A program made the position numbers and the translations under genes. A stretch of DNA of 64,000 nucleotides from Xanthomarina sp. F1114 (GTDB lineage Bacteria; Bacteroidota; Bacteroidia; Flavobacteriales; Flavobacteriaceae). Below, piece after piece: positions 54,400 to 63,441 of the stretch. Where the stretch lies: assembly GCF_026410255.1 (NCBI RefSeq), contig NZ_JAPMLL010000012.1:1-64000 (forward strand), given 5' to 3'. Positions within the stretch are counted from its first letter, which is position 1, and each line of letters opens with the position of its first letter. The notes under the pieces are model-generated. The model was not told the DNA's origin. It ran no database searches and worked only from the letters and a program-made list of their open reading frames with translations.

Positions 54400-54518
54400 T
54401 TTTTTGTTTTTTAAATGTTAATATTACCCTTTTGTGTCAATTTTTTTAATAAGTAAACATAAGTGCCTAAAAACTTTATCTTTACTATATGTTTACATTA
54501 ATTCAATTTTTGTACTAA

Positions 54519-55067
54519 ATGATAGAAAAGAAATTGTTAATAGCTCTAAAGAACGACGATAAGTCTGCTTTAAAATCTATTTATATAGAATACAAACTTC
54601 CTTTTTTAAACTTTGCTAAAAAGTTTAACATCAGCGAAGACGATAGTTTAGACATATATCAAGATGCTATAGTTTCTTTAAGAGAAAACTGTATGAAGGG
54701 ACATTTAGACGATATGAAAAGTGAACTTAAAACATACCTATTTAGCATAGGAAAATATATGATTTATAAACGTTTAAAGGAAAAGCACAAGCTACATTTA
54801 GTAGATAGAGTTGTTGAAACCAGCGATTTAAATGACGATCATTTTAATGAAATTGATTACAGTTTTAATTCCAAACAAAAACAAATTCAAGAGGCATTTA
54901 AAAAATTAGGAAAGCAATGTCAAACCATACTAAACCTGTTTTATGTTCGAGGGTTTACTTTGGAAGAAATTGTAGACGAACTAAACTACAACAATTACAA
55001 CGTAGCGAAAAGTCAGAAATCAAGATGTTTACAAAAAATAAAAGACATAATTCTTAATAGCAAATAA
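54519..55067 (+). CDS. ECF-type RNA polymerase sigma factor
   Basis: This 182-aa sigma factor of the extracytoplasmic function type has region 2 at about 20-90 (FNISEDDSLDIYQDAIVSLR, LKTYLFSIGKYMIYKRLKEK) and region 4 at about 125-180 (IQEAFKKLGKQCQTILNLFY, FTLEEIVDELNYNNYNVAKS, CLQKI). Such sigma factors are normally held by a membrane anti-sigma. The next gene overlaps its stop by one base (TAATG), the classic arrangement for a sigma/anti-sigma pair. Confidence 0.93.
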   Translation: MIEKKLLIALKNDDKSALKSIYIEYKLPFLNFAKKFNISEDDSLDIYQDAIVSLRENCMKGHLDDMKSELKTYLFSIGKYMIYKRLKEKHKLHLVDRVVETSDLNDDHFNEIDYSFNSKQKQIQEAFKKLGKQCQTILNLFYVRGFTLEEIVDELNYNNYNVAKSQKSRCLQKIKDIILNSK

Positions 55068-55780
55068 TGGAAAAAATAGACTTGATAAATAAATACTTTG
55101 AAGGAACACTTTTGGAAGACGAGATAAAAGATTTTAACAGATTACTACTAAACGACAGTGATTTTAAAAAAGAGTTTGAATTTCAAAAGGAAATACAAGA
55201 ATCTTTAATTTTAAATGATCGGGAAAAAACAAAAAGACAGTTACAAGACTGGGATTTAGAATCCAGCAAAAAACCATTTAAGTATTGGGCAGTTGCAGCA
55301 GGATTAGTATTGCTGTTAAGTATATCTTTTACATGGTTTTTAACGCAAGAAAAACAAAGTAACGAAGAGTTATTCATTGCATATTTCGAACCGTATCGAA
55401 ATATTGTTCATCCTATAGTTCGAGGAGAAAGTAGTACAGATACACAAACTAAAGCTTTTGAAGCTTATGAAGAAAAAGATTTCGATAAATCAATTACACT
55501 TTTTAATAATATTCTAAAAAAGGACAGTAGTAATACAGTGATAGCTTTTTATAAAGCGAATGCCTTATTACAAAAGAACCAAACAACAGAAGCCATATCT
55601 ATTTTTAAAGAAAACATCAAGTCATCAGAATCTTTACAAGATAAAAACTTATGGTATTTGGCCTTAGCTTATGTAAAAGAAAACCATCTAGAGGAAGCTA
55701 CAAAAACCTTAAATCAACTGATAGCATTATCTGACTACAAATCGGAAGAAGCGAAGATTTTACTTAAAAAACTGGAATAA
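55067..55780 (+). CDS. Membrane TPR protein, candidate anti-sigma factor
   Basis: This 237-aa protein has a cytoplasmic N-terminal segment of about 70 residues (MEKIDLINKYFEGTLLEDEI...) similar in shape to the N-terminus of Bacteroidota anti-sigma factors (INKYFEGTL, then FKKEFEFQKEI). One membrane helix follows at about 73-92 (YWAVAAGLVLLLSISFTWFL), then a periplasmic region with about three TPRs (about 115-235). There is no zinc-binding HxxxCxxC motif. The 1-bp overlap with the sigma gene and the topology suggest that it restrains the sigma factor and that its periplasmic TPR part receives a signal. Its 3' end overlaps the convergent TPR-CHAT gene by 21 bp. Confidence 0.75.
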   Translation: MEKIDLINKYFEGTLLEDEIKDFNRLLLNDSDFKKEFEFQKEIQESLILNDREKTKRQLQDWDLESSKKPFKYWAVAAGLVLLLSISFTWFLTQEKQSNEELFIAYFEPYRNIVHPIVRGESSTDTQTKAFEAYEEKDFDKSITLFNNILKKDSSNTVIAFYKANALLQKNQTTEAISIFKENIKSSESLQDKNLWYLALAYVKENHLEEATKTLNQLIALSDYKSEEAKILLKKLE

Positions 55781-58700
55781 CTTTTTTCTAAACAACACCA
55801 AACCTACAACTGGAACTATTAACCAAAACCAATACCAATTGGTTTTAGTTTTGATAGGAGTTACATCTCCAGATATTACAAATCCTGCCCAATAGAATGG
55901 ATGTTTTAATAAGACATCGTCTTCATTTTTTAAATAATCTAATTTTGCTAATTGCAGAGCCTTATTTTTTGGAAATCCTTTTTCTAAATAGGTGTAAAAG
56001 TACAGCATTATTTGAGCTGTTTCCTTATCGGGCACTTTCCATAAACTGGTTACCAAACTAGAAACTCCAGCATAAGTAAATGCTTGAGAAACATTAACAA
56101 GACCTTCTCCTTTTTTTAACTTTCCAGCTCCCGTTTCGCAAGCACTTAAAACAGCTAAATCGGCATTTAAGGAGATGTTATAAAGTTCTGATAAAAATAA
56201 TTTACTGTCGTCGCCTGATGAAGAAAAGCTTAAATGAGAAAATTCAGGATTTGATTTATTGATTTCCGCATGCATAGCCAAATGTAAAGTACTGTAATTT
56301 TTTGCTGTTTTAAGAAAAACTTCTTTATTAGCGTCTTCACCTAAAAAAACATCTGCACCAAATAGCTCGCCAATTTGTATGGCTTCTAAAGATGCTCCTT
56401 TTAACTGGGCGGTTTTATCTTTATTTTCCTCCAACTGAAAACTACTATTATAAGTTGGTGCATAAATGCCTAAACTATTTTGTTTCGATTTAATTGAGTT
56501 AATCTGCTCGTTAAAAAGCAGTAAGGACGAAGCATAACTAATACATTTACTTTCTACTAAATATTTGTTATCTCCATCGATTATAGACTCAAAAGGAAGA
56601 TAATGTAGCACATCGTCTAAAATAAAGATGAGATTTGTATGACTCGAAATATCCAATACACTGTTTGGTAGAAGCTTTCTATAAGCTTGTTTAGCCAATG
56701 TTTTATAGGCATCTATATTTGGTTCTTTTAAAGAATGTACAAATTCATTTAAAAACTCATTAAGCTCATTAGTATCTGCAAGTTGATGAAGTTGTGTGAC
56801 ATCTTTTGTAATAGTAAAAACAAAAATGTGATTTTCTGTAAAACAGTATTTTATAATTTTTTGATCAGATTGAAGCTTAGACTTTAAATCGCTTATTTGA
56901 AATTTATTCTGTGTTTGATTAAAGTATGAAAAGAAGTTTTCTTTATACCATCGATTTAAAGAATCAATTTCTTTCTCTGTATCAAAAATCTTGGATTTTA
57001 ATGTTTTTTGATTTTCTAGACCCTCATTATCGCTGATAAACAATTGTTTTTTATAAAAATGAAGTGCATTTTTCAAATCACTTTCTTTGTTTAAAACAAC
57101 CTCTGGAATATTAATGTTTTTCCTTTCGGAACTATTTAAAAACCGTTTCCAACTAATTTTAGAATTAGATTCTTCTATTTTCTCCAAAACACCATCTAAA
57201 ATGCGCTCGTTGTCTATTAATAAAGCAGTTTGTAAAAGTTGTTCGTTTATTTGAATAGCTATTGCATAAACTTTATCATTGAAGGATGTGAATACATAAT
57301 TTTTAGAAAAAATATCAGAGACCATTTTACTTAGATTATGAGCTATTTCCGAATACAATTTTTTATGAGTTTCTCTGTAAGCAAGTTCATAATTTCTGCT
57401 GGCATCTAACAATAAATTAATATAGTGTAAATGGCTATATGGCTTGGAATTTAAATAAGTTAAATCTTTAATTTCTATATCTTCTAAAGGATCTTTTGGC
57501 AAATATTTAAACGCCGTTTTATAGAATGCGTCCATGGACTCAAAACTTCCTAAATGTGCTTCTAAGTTGGCTTCCTGTGCGTATAATTGCATTAATAAAT
57601 ATGGGTCTTTTTTCTCTTTTGCGCTTTCTATCCAATGTTTTATTCTTGTCTTAACCTGAGCATAGTTTTCATTGTTTATATATAATTGTATCAGATTTAA
57701 CTTATCACTTAATGTAAACACTGGAACCTCATCTTCACTCTCCAGGCTTAACACCTGTTCGTAGATTTTTATAGCACGATTAGCATCTTTATCTTTCAGG
57801 ATACTTGCTTCAAACCTGAGAAGTCCCATTTTATTTAATAATAAAAAATGCTTGTAGTAAGGTACGTTATGAGGGTTGTTTTCCGGATCGTTTATCCTAT
57901 AGTTGTCTATAAAATCCATTGCTTTTTTATTATAAGCAAAGGCATTGAGTGTATCTCCTTTTTTTAAGTTGAGCTTTGCGTAATATCGCCATAATTCTAA
58001 TTGCGTTCTTCCTTTAAAGACTTCATTAGACCAGTTATCTATATTGGTTTCTTTATTGTTTATAAGGTTTTCAGACTTTATTAAATACTTTTCGGCTGTA
58101 TCATAATCGCCGTGCTGTAAATACCATGTGTTTAACGAACCGTAAGCAATATTTAAAAAACTCTTATCATGATAAGATATATTTTCCCAGATATTAACCA
58201 CCTCTAAATAGGTGTCTAATTCCTTTTTATAATAACCTACAAATCCATAAACAATAGCTAAATGATGTTTCTGAATAGCAACGTCTGCATTCATTTTCCC
58301 TTGATTTGAAACATTTAGTTCAATGGCGTTTTTATAACGTTCAATAACTTTAGAATAGTCCCCAAATTTTCCCAACGCAAACCCAATATTAAACTCGGCT
58401 TCAGCAAGTAATCTATGGTTAGGTGCCAATGTATCTCCAAAGACCTTTTTAGCTCTCTGTGCTTCTTTTAAAGATTTTTCCCAATTTTTATTATAAAAAT
58501 ACTGCTCGAACAAATATTTATGGATATGTCCTTTAAAATAAAGATCTTTAATGTGATGTTTTTCAAAAAGAGCTAGAGCCTGGTTTGATTGAGTTATGGC
58601 AAGAGGAAAGTCTGAATGAAACTGGCTAACTAAAGCATCTGCAGCTATTTCTTTTAGTTTTGCTACATGATATTTTGTTTGTGTTGTATCTAAATAACTA

Positions 58701-58882
58701 GAAGTAATCTGTTTTCTAATTTTTTGTAATCTCTTATAATCTTTTTCCGTATAGTATTCTGATTTATTGTAATAAATAGAATCGGCAAGAGCTTCTAAAT
58801 TAGAAACCTCTGATGGGTTTTGAGAAAATATAGAATGAAAACTTATGAAGCAGATTGTATATAGTAAAACACTTAACTTCAT
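55760..58882 (-). CDS. TPR-CHAT family cysteine protease (paralogue 3)
   Basis: This 1040-aa protein has a signal peptide (ending FHSIFSQ), TPR-type helical repeats over about 70-480, a linker with helix-rich segments (about 570-680), and the CHAT domain over about 690-990. The dyad is His871 in LHLAMHAE and Cys915 in LSACETG. HPFYWAGFVISGD leads to a C-terminal membrane helix (WYWFWLIVPVVGLVLF) and a basic tail. It is convergent with the sigma/TPR pair, overlapping the TPR gene by 21 bp at the 3' ends. It is a close structural relative of paralogue 2 and a more distant one of paralogue 1. I infer that it is a periplasmic protease which could cut the periplasmic TPR part of the candidate anti-sigma factor. 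Confidence 0.9.
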   Translation of the reverse strand: MKLSVLLYTICFISFHSIFSQNPSEVSNLEALADSIYYNKSEYYTEKDYKRLQKIRKQITSSYLDTTQTKYHVAKLKEIAADALVSQFHSDFPLAITQSNQALALFEKHHIKDLYFKGHIHKYLFEQYFYNKNWEKSLKEAQRAKKVFGDTLAPNHRLLAEAEFNIGFALGKFGDYSKVIERYKNAIELNVSNQGKMNADVAIQKHHLAIVYGFVGYYKKELDTYLEVVNIWENISYHDKSFLNIAYGSLNTWYLQHGDYDTAEKYLIKSENLINNKETNIDNWSNEVFKGRTQLELWRYYAKLNLKKGDTLNAFAYNKKAMDFIDNYRINDPENNPHNVPYYKHFLLLNKMGLLRFEASILKDKDANRAIKIYEQVLSLESEDEVPVFTLSDKLNLIQLYINNENYAQVKTRIKHWIESAKEKKDPYLLMQLYAQEANLEAHLGSFESMDAFYKTAFKYLPKDPLEDIEIKDLTYLNSKPYSHLHYINLLLDASRNYELAYRETHKKLYSEIAHNLSKMVSDIFSKNYVFTSFNDKVYAIAIQINEQLLQTALLIDNERILDGVLEKIEESNSKISWKRFLNSSERKNINIPEVVLNKESDLKNALHFYKKQLFISDNEGLENQKTLKSKIFDTEKEIDSLNRWYKENFFSYFNQTQNKFQISDLKSKLQSDQKIIKYCFTENHIFVFTITKDVTQLHQLADTNELNEFLNEFVHSLKEPNIDAYKTLAKQAYRKLLPNSVLDISSHTNLIFILDDVLHYLPFESIIDGDNKYLVESKCISYASSLLLFNEQINSIKSKQNSLGIYAPTYNSSFQLEENKDKTAQLKGASLEAIQIGELFGADVFLGEDANKEVFLKTAKNYSTLHLAMHAEINKSNPEFSHLSFSSSGDDSKLFLSELYNISLNADLAVLSACETGAGKLKKGEGLVNVSQAFTYAGVSSLVTSLWKVPDKETAQIMLYFYTYLEKGFPKNKALQLAKLDYLKNEDDVLLKHPFYWAGFVISGDVTPIKTKTNWYWFWLIVPVVGLVLFRKKLFQFFK

Positions 58883-58892
58883 AAGCTATTAT

Positions 58893-59462
58893 TTACTTAT
58901 TATAGGTGGCAGCTACTTTTTCCAGTTCCATATACCAATCCTCTCCAAACTTTCTAATAAGTGCTTCTTTCACAAATTTATAAATAGGCACTTGTAATTC
59001 TTTTCCTAATGTACAAGCATCATCACAAATTTCCCATTTATCGTAGTTTACAGCTGAAAATTCGGTATAATCTTTTACTCTAACTGGATAAAGGTGACAA
59101 GAAACCGGTTTTTTCCAATCGATAATTTTTTGATTATTGGCTTCTTCAATAGCACAAAGAGCGGTGCCTTTTTTATCGAAAATAACATAAGCACAATCAG
59201 CTCCATCAATTAAAGGTGTTTCAAACTCATCAAATTCAGTAACAATAAAAGTACCTTGTTGTTCAATGGCTTCAATACCTTCTGGTCTTAAAAGATGTTT
59301 TATTTTAGGATAGATATCTTTAAGAATCTCAGTTTCATTTTCTTCTAAAGGTGCGCCAGCATCTCCATCTATGCAACAAGCACCTTTGCAAGCCGATAAA
59401 TTGCAGACAAAATCTTTTTCAATAATCTCTTCTGATACAATAGTTTTTCCTAGTTGGAACAT
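58893..59462 (-). CDS. DUF3109 family cysteine-rich protein
   Basis: This 189-aa soluble protein has the conserved cysteine pattern of DUF3109: CNLSACKGACCIDGDAGAPL near residue 22, then GADCAYVI, TALCAIEEA, PVSCHLYPVRV and WEICDDACTLG. The eight or more cysteines suggest a bound metal or iron-sulfur site related to the YkgJ zinc/iron-chelating family. Function is unknown. It lies 10 bp upstream of the TPR-CHAT gene (paralogue 3) on the same strand, so that protease may be transcribed from the DUF3109 promoter. Confidence 0.88.
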   Translation of the reverse strand: MFQLGKTIVSEEIIEKDFVCNLSACKGACCIDGDAGAPLEENETEILKDIYPKIKHLLRPEGIEAIEQQGTFIVTEFDEFETPLIDGADCAYVIFDKKGTALCAIEEANNQKIIDWKKPVSCHLYPVRVKDYTEFSAVNYDKWEICDDACTLGKELQVPIYKFVKEALIRKFGEDWYMELEKVAATYNK

Positions 59463-59583
59463 AAATATAAATGCTTAATAATATTGGTACAAAGATAAGT
59501 TATAAAAGAAAAATTAAACGCTTAAAAGAGGGAATAATCATTCCAAATTACCGAAATTTGCAACAGTTTTAATTTTATACAAG

Positions 59584-59787
59584 ATGAAGATTTTTAAACT
59601 ATTATTATCATTAATCGCCATTGGATTAATAATTTACAACCTTACTCAAGTGGATTTTAACGCACCTTTTGAAGGAGATAGCGTTGTTGCCTTTATTACC
59701 ATTCTTACTGCCATGTGCGCTTTAGCTCTATTGCAGATTTTACGAATTTCTCAAAAAATTGAAAAACAATCTAAAATAAAAAAATAA
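59584..59787 (+). CDS. Small membrane protein with two helices, 67 aa
   Basis: The product has two hydrophobic segments (KLLLSLIAIGLIIYNL and VVAFITILTAMCALALLQIL) and a basic tail (SQKIEKQSKIKK). Its stop overlaps the next ATG (TAATG), which supports a real gene coupled to the FAD oxidoreductase. No family recognised. Confidence 0.75.
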   Translation: MKIFKLLLSLIAIGLIIYNLTQVDFNAPFEGDSVVAFITILTAMCALALLQILRISQKIEKQSKIKK

Positions 59788-60395
59788 TGTTCGATGTGCT
59801 TATAATTGGTGGAGGAGCCTCTGGGCTTTCTTGTGCTTTGGTTTTAGGCTCTGCAAAAACAAAAGAATATGCCATAAACAAAAAGATTGGCATAATTGTA
59901 CATCAAAGATCTTCGCATCTGCAAACAGCCTTATTTAATAATGTTTTAGGCTTAACACCTGGTACTACAGGTGCTTCCATTCTAGAAAATGGCAAACAGC
60001 AATTAGCATCTTTATATCCTGAAGTGGAACAGATTTCGAATGAAAAAGTAAATCAAATTACTAAAACTAAATCTGGCTTTCTAGTAAAAACAAATAAAGC
60101 AGAATACAGTTCTAAACTAGTAGTTGTGACGGTTGGCTATACCGATTTGATGACCATTAAAGGCTTAGAAGAGTATATAGAACCTCATCCAAGAGCAAAA
60201 GCGAGCAAGAATAGAATTTGGTTAAAAAACACAGATCATGAAATTGAGAAAGGACTTTATGTGGCTGGTACTTTGGCAGGTTGGCGTAGTCAATTTGCTA
60301 TTGCAAGTGGTAGCGGCGCTCATGTGGCTACAGATATTCTAACTCTTTGGAATGGGGGAGAACCTACAAAGGTACATGATAAAATATCGAATTAG
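59787..60395 (+). CDS. Short FAD-dependent oxidoreductase (thioredoxin-reductase-like)
   Basis: This 202-aa flavoprotein has the Rossmann FAD motif MFDVLIIGGGASGLSCALVL at its N-terminus, a central segment KLVVVTVGYTDLM, and the C-terminal FAD motif GLYVAGTLAGWRSQFAIASG. The NADPH-binding insertion and the redox CxxC of normal thioredoxin reductases (about 310 aa) are absent, so it would be a single-FAD-domain form. Its partner may supply electrons, or it may be a remnant with a new role. Its stop overlaps the convergent S41 peptidase by 4 bp. Confidence 0.82.
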   Translation: MFDVLIIGGGASGLSCALVLGSAKTKEYAINKKIGIIVHQRSSHLQTALFNNVLGLTPGTTGASILENGKQQLASLYPEVEQISNEKVNQITKTKSGFLVKTNKAEYSSKLVVVTVGYTDLMTIKGLEEYIEPHPRAKASKNRIWLKNTDHEIEKGLYVAGTLAGWRSQFAIASGSGAHVATDILTLWNGGEPTKVHDKISN

Positions 60396-61984
60396 TCCTC
60401 TTTATTACTTAATTCAATTACTTCTTCAATCATAATATCTGTTTGATTAAGAACCTCTTCAAAGGCTCCATTTCCGAATAATTGGTCGGCAAGAGTTGCC
60501 TTTATGTATTGCTTAACTTCTTCGTTATAAGCCACAAAAGTAATATTGGCTTTAGTTTTTACATTTAAATAATCCTGAAATTGTAAAACCATATCATCAT
60601 CAAATTGAAAGTATTCAATAAATTCTTCTCTAGAAATATTATCGTAAGCATGACGGTCTTTTTCTAACTCTTCAAAAACAAAATTACCAATAAAACCTCG
60701 TCTGTCTAAAAAGGTCAAGGTTTCATTCTGCATACTCATATCTAGGGGAACAAAAACATCAGGGATAATACCTCCTCCTCCATACACCACTTTTCCTTTT
60801 GGAGTGGTAAATTTTAAAGAATCTGCTACTTCAATTTTTTCAGGATCTAAGAGTTCGCCACTTTCCAAGCGCTCAAAATACTCGTCGTAATAATCTCTAT
60901 TTCCGTTTTTATAAGAGCGTTGTATAGAACGTCCAGTAGGAGTATAATATCTAGAAACCGTTAACCTTATAGCACTCCCATCGCCCAAATCCATTTCGCG
61001 TTGCACTAAGCCTTTACCATAAGACCTACGCCCAACAATAGTCCCTTTATCGTTGTCTTGTAATGCTCCTGCTATAATTTCGCTAGCTGAAGCCGAGTTT
61101 TCATCTATTAAAACATAAACTTTCCCGTTTTCAAAGTCTCCTTTTTTAGTTGCAAAACTTTCTTCTATATCTCCTCTTTTATTTTTGGTAAAGAGAATAA
61201 GTTTGTCTTTTTCAAGAAACTCATCTACTATTTGTTCGGCAACTCCTAAAAACCCTCCTGGATTTCCACGTAAATCGACAGCCAACTCCGTAATTCCTGC
61301 TTTTTGCAATTTGTTGAGTTCTTTTTTAAATTCCTTATAAGTGGATTCAGCAAAACGATTAATTTTTATATAGCCTAATTTATCGGTTAACTTATATGCA
61401 GCATCCACACTTTTTATAGGAATATGATTTCTTTTTACTTTAAAATCTAATAATTCAGGTTCTCCTCTTCTATAAACTTTTAAATCTACTAATGTATTTA
61501 TAGGACCTTTAAGCTTTTTTATAATATCATTATTGCTCCAAGCTTTCCCAAATATGGAATCTCCATTAGCCATAATAATTCGGTCGCCACCAATAATCCC
61601 TGCTTTTTCACTTGGACCATCGTCAATAGTTCTAATTACAGTAATGGTGTCTTTATAAGTGTAAAAATTAATCCCAATGCCTACAAAGTCACCTTTCATA
61701 TTATCCGTTACACGTTCCATATCTTCCTTTGGAATATAAGTAGAGTGTGGATCTAAAGTACCAAGAATTCCATTTACGGTTACATCCACAATACTATCTG
61801 TATTAACGTCTTCTATATACTCGTAATCTATATAATCTATAAGTCTATTAAGCTTATCTTTCTTGCTGTTTTTGGTAAATAATCTATCGGAAGTATCAGA
61901 AAAATTTAATTTCCCACCAATATAAATACCGGCTGCAATGGCAACACCAATAATAAGTGGTAAATATTTTTTCTTCAGATTCAT
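60392..61984 (-). CDS. S41 family C-terminal processing peptidase
   Basis: This 530-aa periplasmic serine protease (Ctp/Prc type) has an N-terminal signal anchor (KYLPLIIGVAIAAGIYIGGK). An N-terminal helical part with DPHSTYIPKEDMERV is followed by a PDZ domain (about 85-170, GIGINFYTYKDTITVIRTID, GDRIIMANG) and the catalytic core: the serine cluster ENSASASEIIAGAL and a Lys about 25 residues later in GRRSYGKGLVQ. A C-terminal helical domain follows. It degrades or trims envelope proteins from their C-termini. Confidence 0.94.
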   Translation of the reverse strand: MNLKKKYLPLIIGVAIAAGIYIGGKLNFSDTSDRLFTKNSKKDKLNRLIDYIDYEYIEDVNTDSIVDVTVNGILGTLDPHSTYIPKEDMERVTDNMKGDFVGIGINFYTYKDTITVIRTIDDGPSEKAGIIGGDRIIMANGDSIFGKAWSNNDIIKKLKGPINTLVDLKVYRRGEPELLDFKVKRNHIPIKSVDAAYKLTDKLGYIKINRFAESTYKEFKKELNKLQKAGITELAVDLRGNPGGFLGVAEQIVDEFLEKDKLILFTKNKRGDIEESFATKKGDFENGKVYVLIDENSASASEIIAGALQDNDKGTIVGRRSYGKGLVQREMDLGDGSAIRLTVSRYYTPTGRSIQRSYKNGNRDYYDEYFERLESGELLDPEKIEVADSLKFTTPKGKVVYGGGGIIPDVFVPLDMSMQNETLTFLDRRGFIGNFVFEELEKDRHAYDNISREEFIEYFQFDDDMVLQFQDYLNVKTKANITFVAYNEEVKQYIKATLADQLFGNGAFEEVLNQTDIMIEEVIELSNKED

Positions 61985-62153
61985 GTATTGATATCAATTT
62001 TTATAATTGCCCCTTCTAATATTCTTCTTAATGATTTTCTATCCACAAAAGTTATTTGTCATGGAGCTATTTTATTGCTTTTCTATGACTAGGTATAATA
62101 TACAAACAATTACTTTTTATTTAGATCTTTATAGAATTTAATAGCATATTTTA

Positions 62154-62585
62154 CTAAGCTTTTAAATCTGCTATACAAACAAGATCAATCCCAGCTTTTC
62201 TTAAAAACTGTAAACCGGAGTCGTCTTTATATCCTTCTTTATAAACGACTCTAACAATTCCTGCTTGATGGATTAATTTACTACATTCCTTACATGGAGA
62301 CAGAGTTATATATAAAGTAGCACCTTTACAAGATTGGGTTGAAGAAGCCACTTTTAAAATGGCATTAGCTTCGGCATGTAACACATACCATTTTGTATAA
62401 CCTTCGTCATCTTCGCAATAATTCTCAAAACCTGTTGGTGTGCCGTTAAATCCATCGGAAATAATCATTCTATCTTTTACAATAATTGCGCCAACTTGTT
62501 TGCGTTCGCAATAAGATAGTTTCCCCCATTCTTTAGCAATTCTTAAATAGGCTTTATCATATTTAAGTTGTTTGTGTTCCTTCAT
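62154..62585 (-). CDS. Deoxycytidylate deaminase family protein (ComE operon protein 2-like)
   Basis: This 143-aa zinc deaminase, most similar to dCMP deaminases, which make dUMP from dCMP for dTTP synthesis. The zinc site is complete: His70-Ala-Glu72 (HAEANAIL) and Cys98-x-x-Cys101 (PCKECSKL), with VGAIIVKDRMIISDGFNGTP upstream. The size matches the family. It belongs to the minus-strand group with the HupE-like gene upstream and S41 downstream, with 169-183 bp gaps, so it is probably a separate unit. Confidence 0.9.
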   Translation of the reverse strand: MKEHKQLKYDKAYLRIAKEWGKLSYCERKQVGAIIVKDRMIISDGFNGTPTGFENYCEDDEGYTKWYVLHAEANAILKVASSTQSCKGATLYITLSPCKECSKLIHQAGIVRVVYKEGYKDDSGLQFLRKAGIDLVCIADLKA

Positions 62586-62768
62586 TGAAATTTATTTTCA
62601 TTTCCACCCAAATCTACTATCAGGTAGAAAAGTAAAAAACGCTCTATTAAATTAGTTATAGATTAGCAAGCATCTAAATTTAATAATATACAACGAAGAT
62701 AGGAGGTTCGTATTTTAATTACAACCAGAGAATTAAAGTTTTATGAAAACTTTAGGCAAAAACGAAGC

Positions 62769-63359
62769 TTATGCTAAAAACTCGCTATTTATAATCATTG
62801 GAATAACTAATCCAACCACAACTGCCGAAACAACCATAATCCAATCGCGTTTTGAAAACCTAAAAACAGTTTGCATAATGTATCCTAAAAACAGAACAAC
62901 AAAAACAATAATTATTTGGGCTATTTCTATCCCCAAAGCAAACTCTAAAAGTGTAATGAATTTATTATCAGATTGTCCTACCAACATTCTAAATTCTCTA
63001 GCAAAGCCTAAACCATGTATTAAACCAAAAAATAAGGTTGAGAGAAAAAGTACACCAATTTTTTCTTTTTGAGCTCCTTTTCCGGCAGTAAATACGTTAA
63101 AAAGTGCAACAACTAAAATAGTTACAGGTATTAAAAACTCAACTAATTTCCCATTAACGCTCACCACGTTATAAGCTGCTAACATTAAAGATAAGGTATG
63201 ACCTAAAGTGAAAACGGTAACTAGTAATAATACACGTTTCCAATCTTTAAAAAGATAAGGAACCGTTAATACAATTAGAAAAAGTACGTGATCGTAGCCA
63301 TTGATATCTAACACGTGATTCATGCCATACTCTACGTGAAACCAGAAATTATCGAACAT
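62769..63359 (-). CDS. HupE/UreJ family membrane protein
   Basis: This 196-aa membrane protein has about six helices and the HupE/UreJ hallmarks: an early HVLDINGYDHVLFLIVL, then FTLGHTLSLMLAAY and FFGLIHGLGFAREF with conserved His in helices. Members have been linked to nickel or cobalt uptake; no urease or hydrogenase genes are nearby, so the metal and role stay open. It begins 83 bp after the MscS gene. Confidence 0.88.
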   Translation of the reverse strand: MFDNFWFHVEYGMNHVLDINGYDHVLFLIVLTVPYLFKDWKRVLLLVTVFTLGHTLSLMLAAYNVVSVNGKLVEFLIPVTILVVALFNVFTAGKGAQKEKIGVLFLSTLFFGLIHGLGFAREFRMLVGQSDNKFITLLEFALGIEIAQIIIVFVVLFLGYIMQTVFRFSKRDWIMVVSAVVVGLVIPMIINSEFLA

Positions 63360-63441
63360 TATTTATTGTAGTTTTTTGGGTGGTTTCAAAGATACAATTT
63401 AAATTGAAATCAGCATATAGGCTCAATAATAAGATAGAAAT

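Noticed and set aside
50193-58882. CHAT genes as part of a CRISPR type III-E or gasdermin defence locus
   Set aside because: No repeat array, Cas gene or gasdermin-like gene is visible, and the CHAT proteins carry signal peptides, unlike cytoplasmic Craspase.
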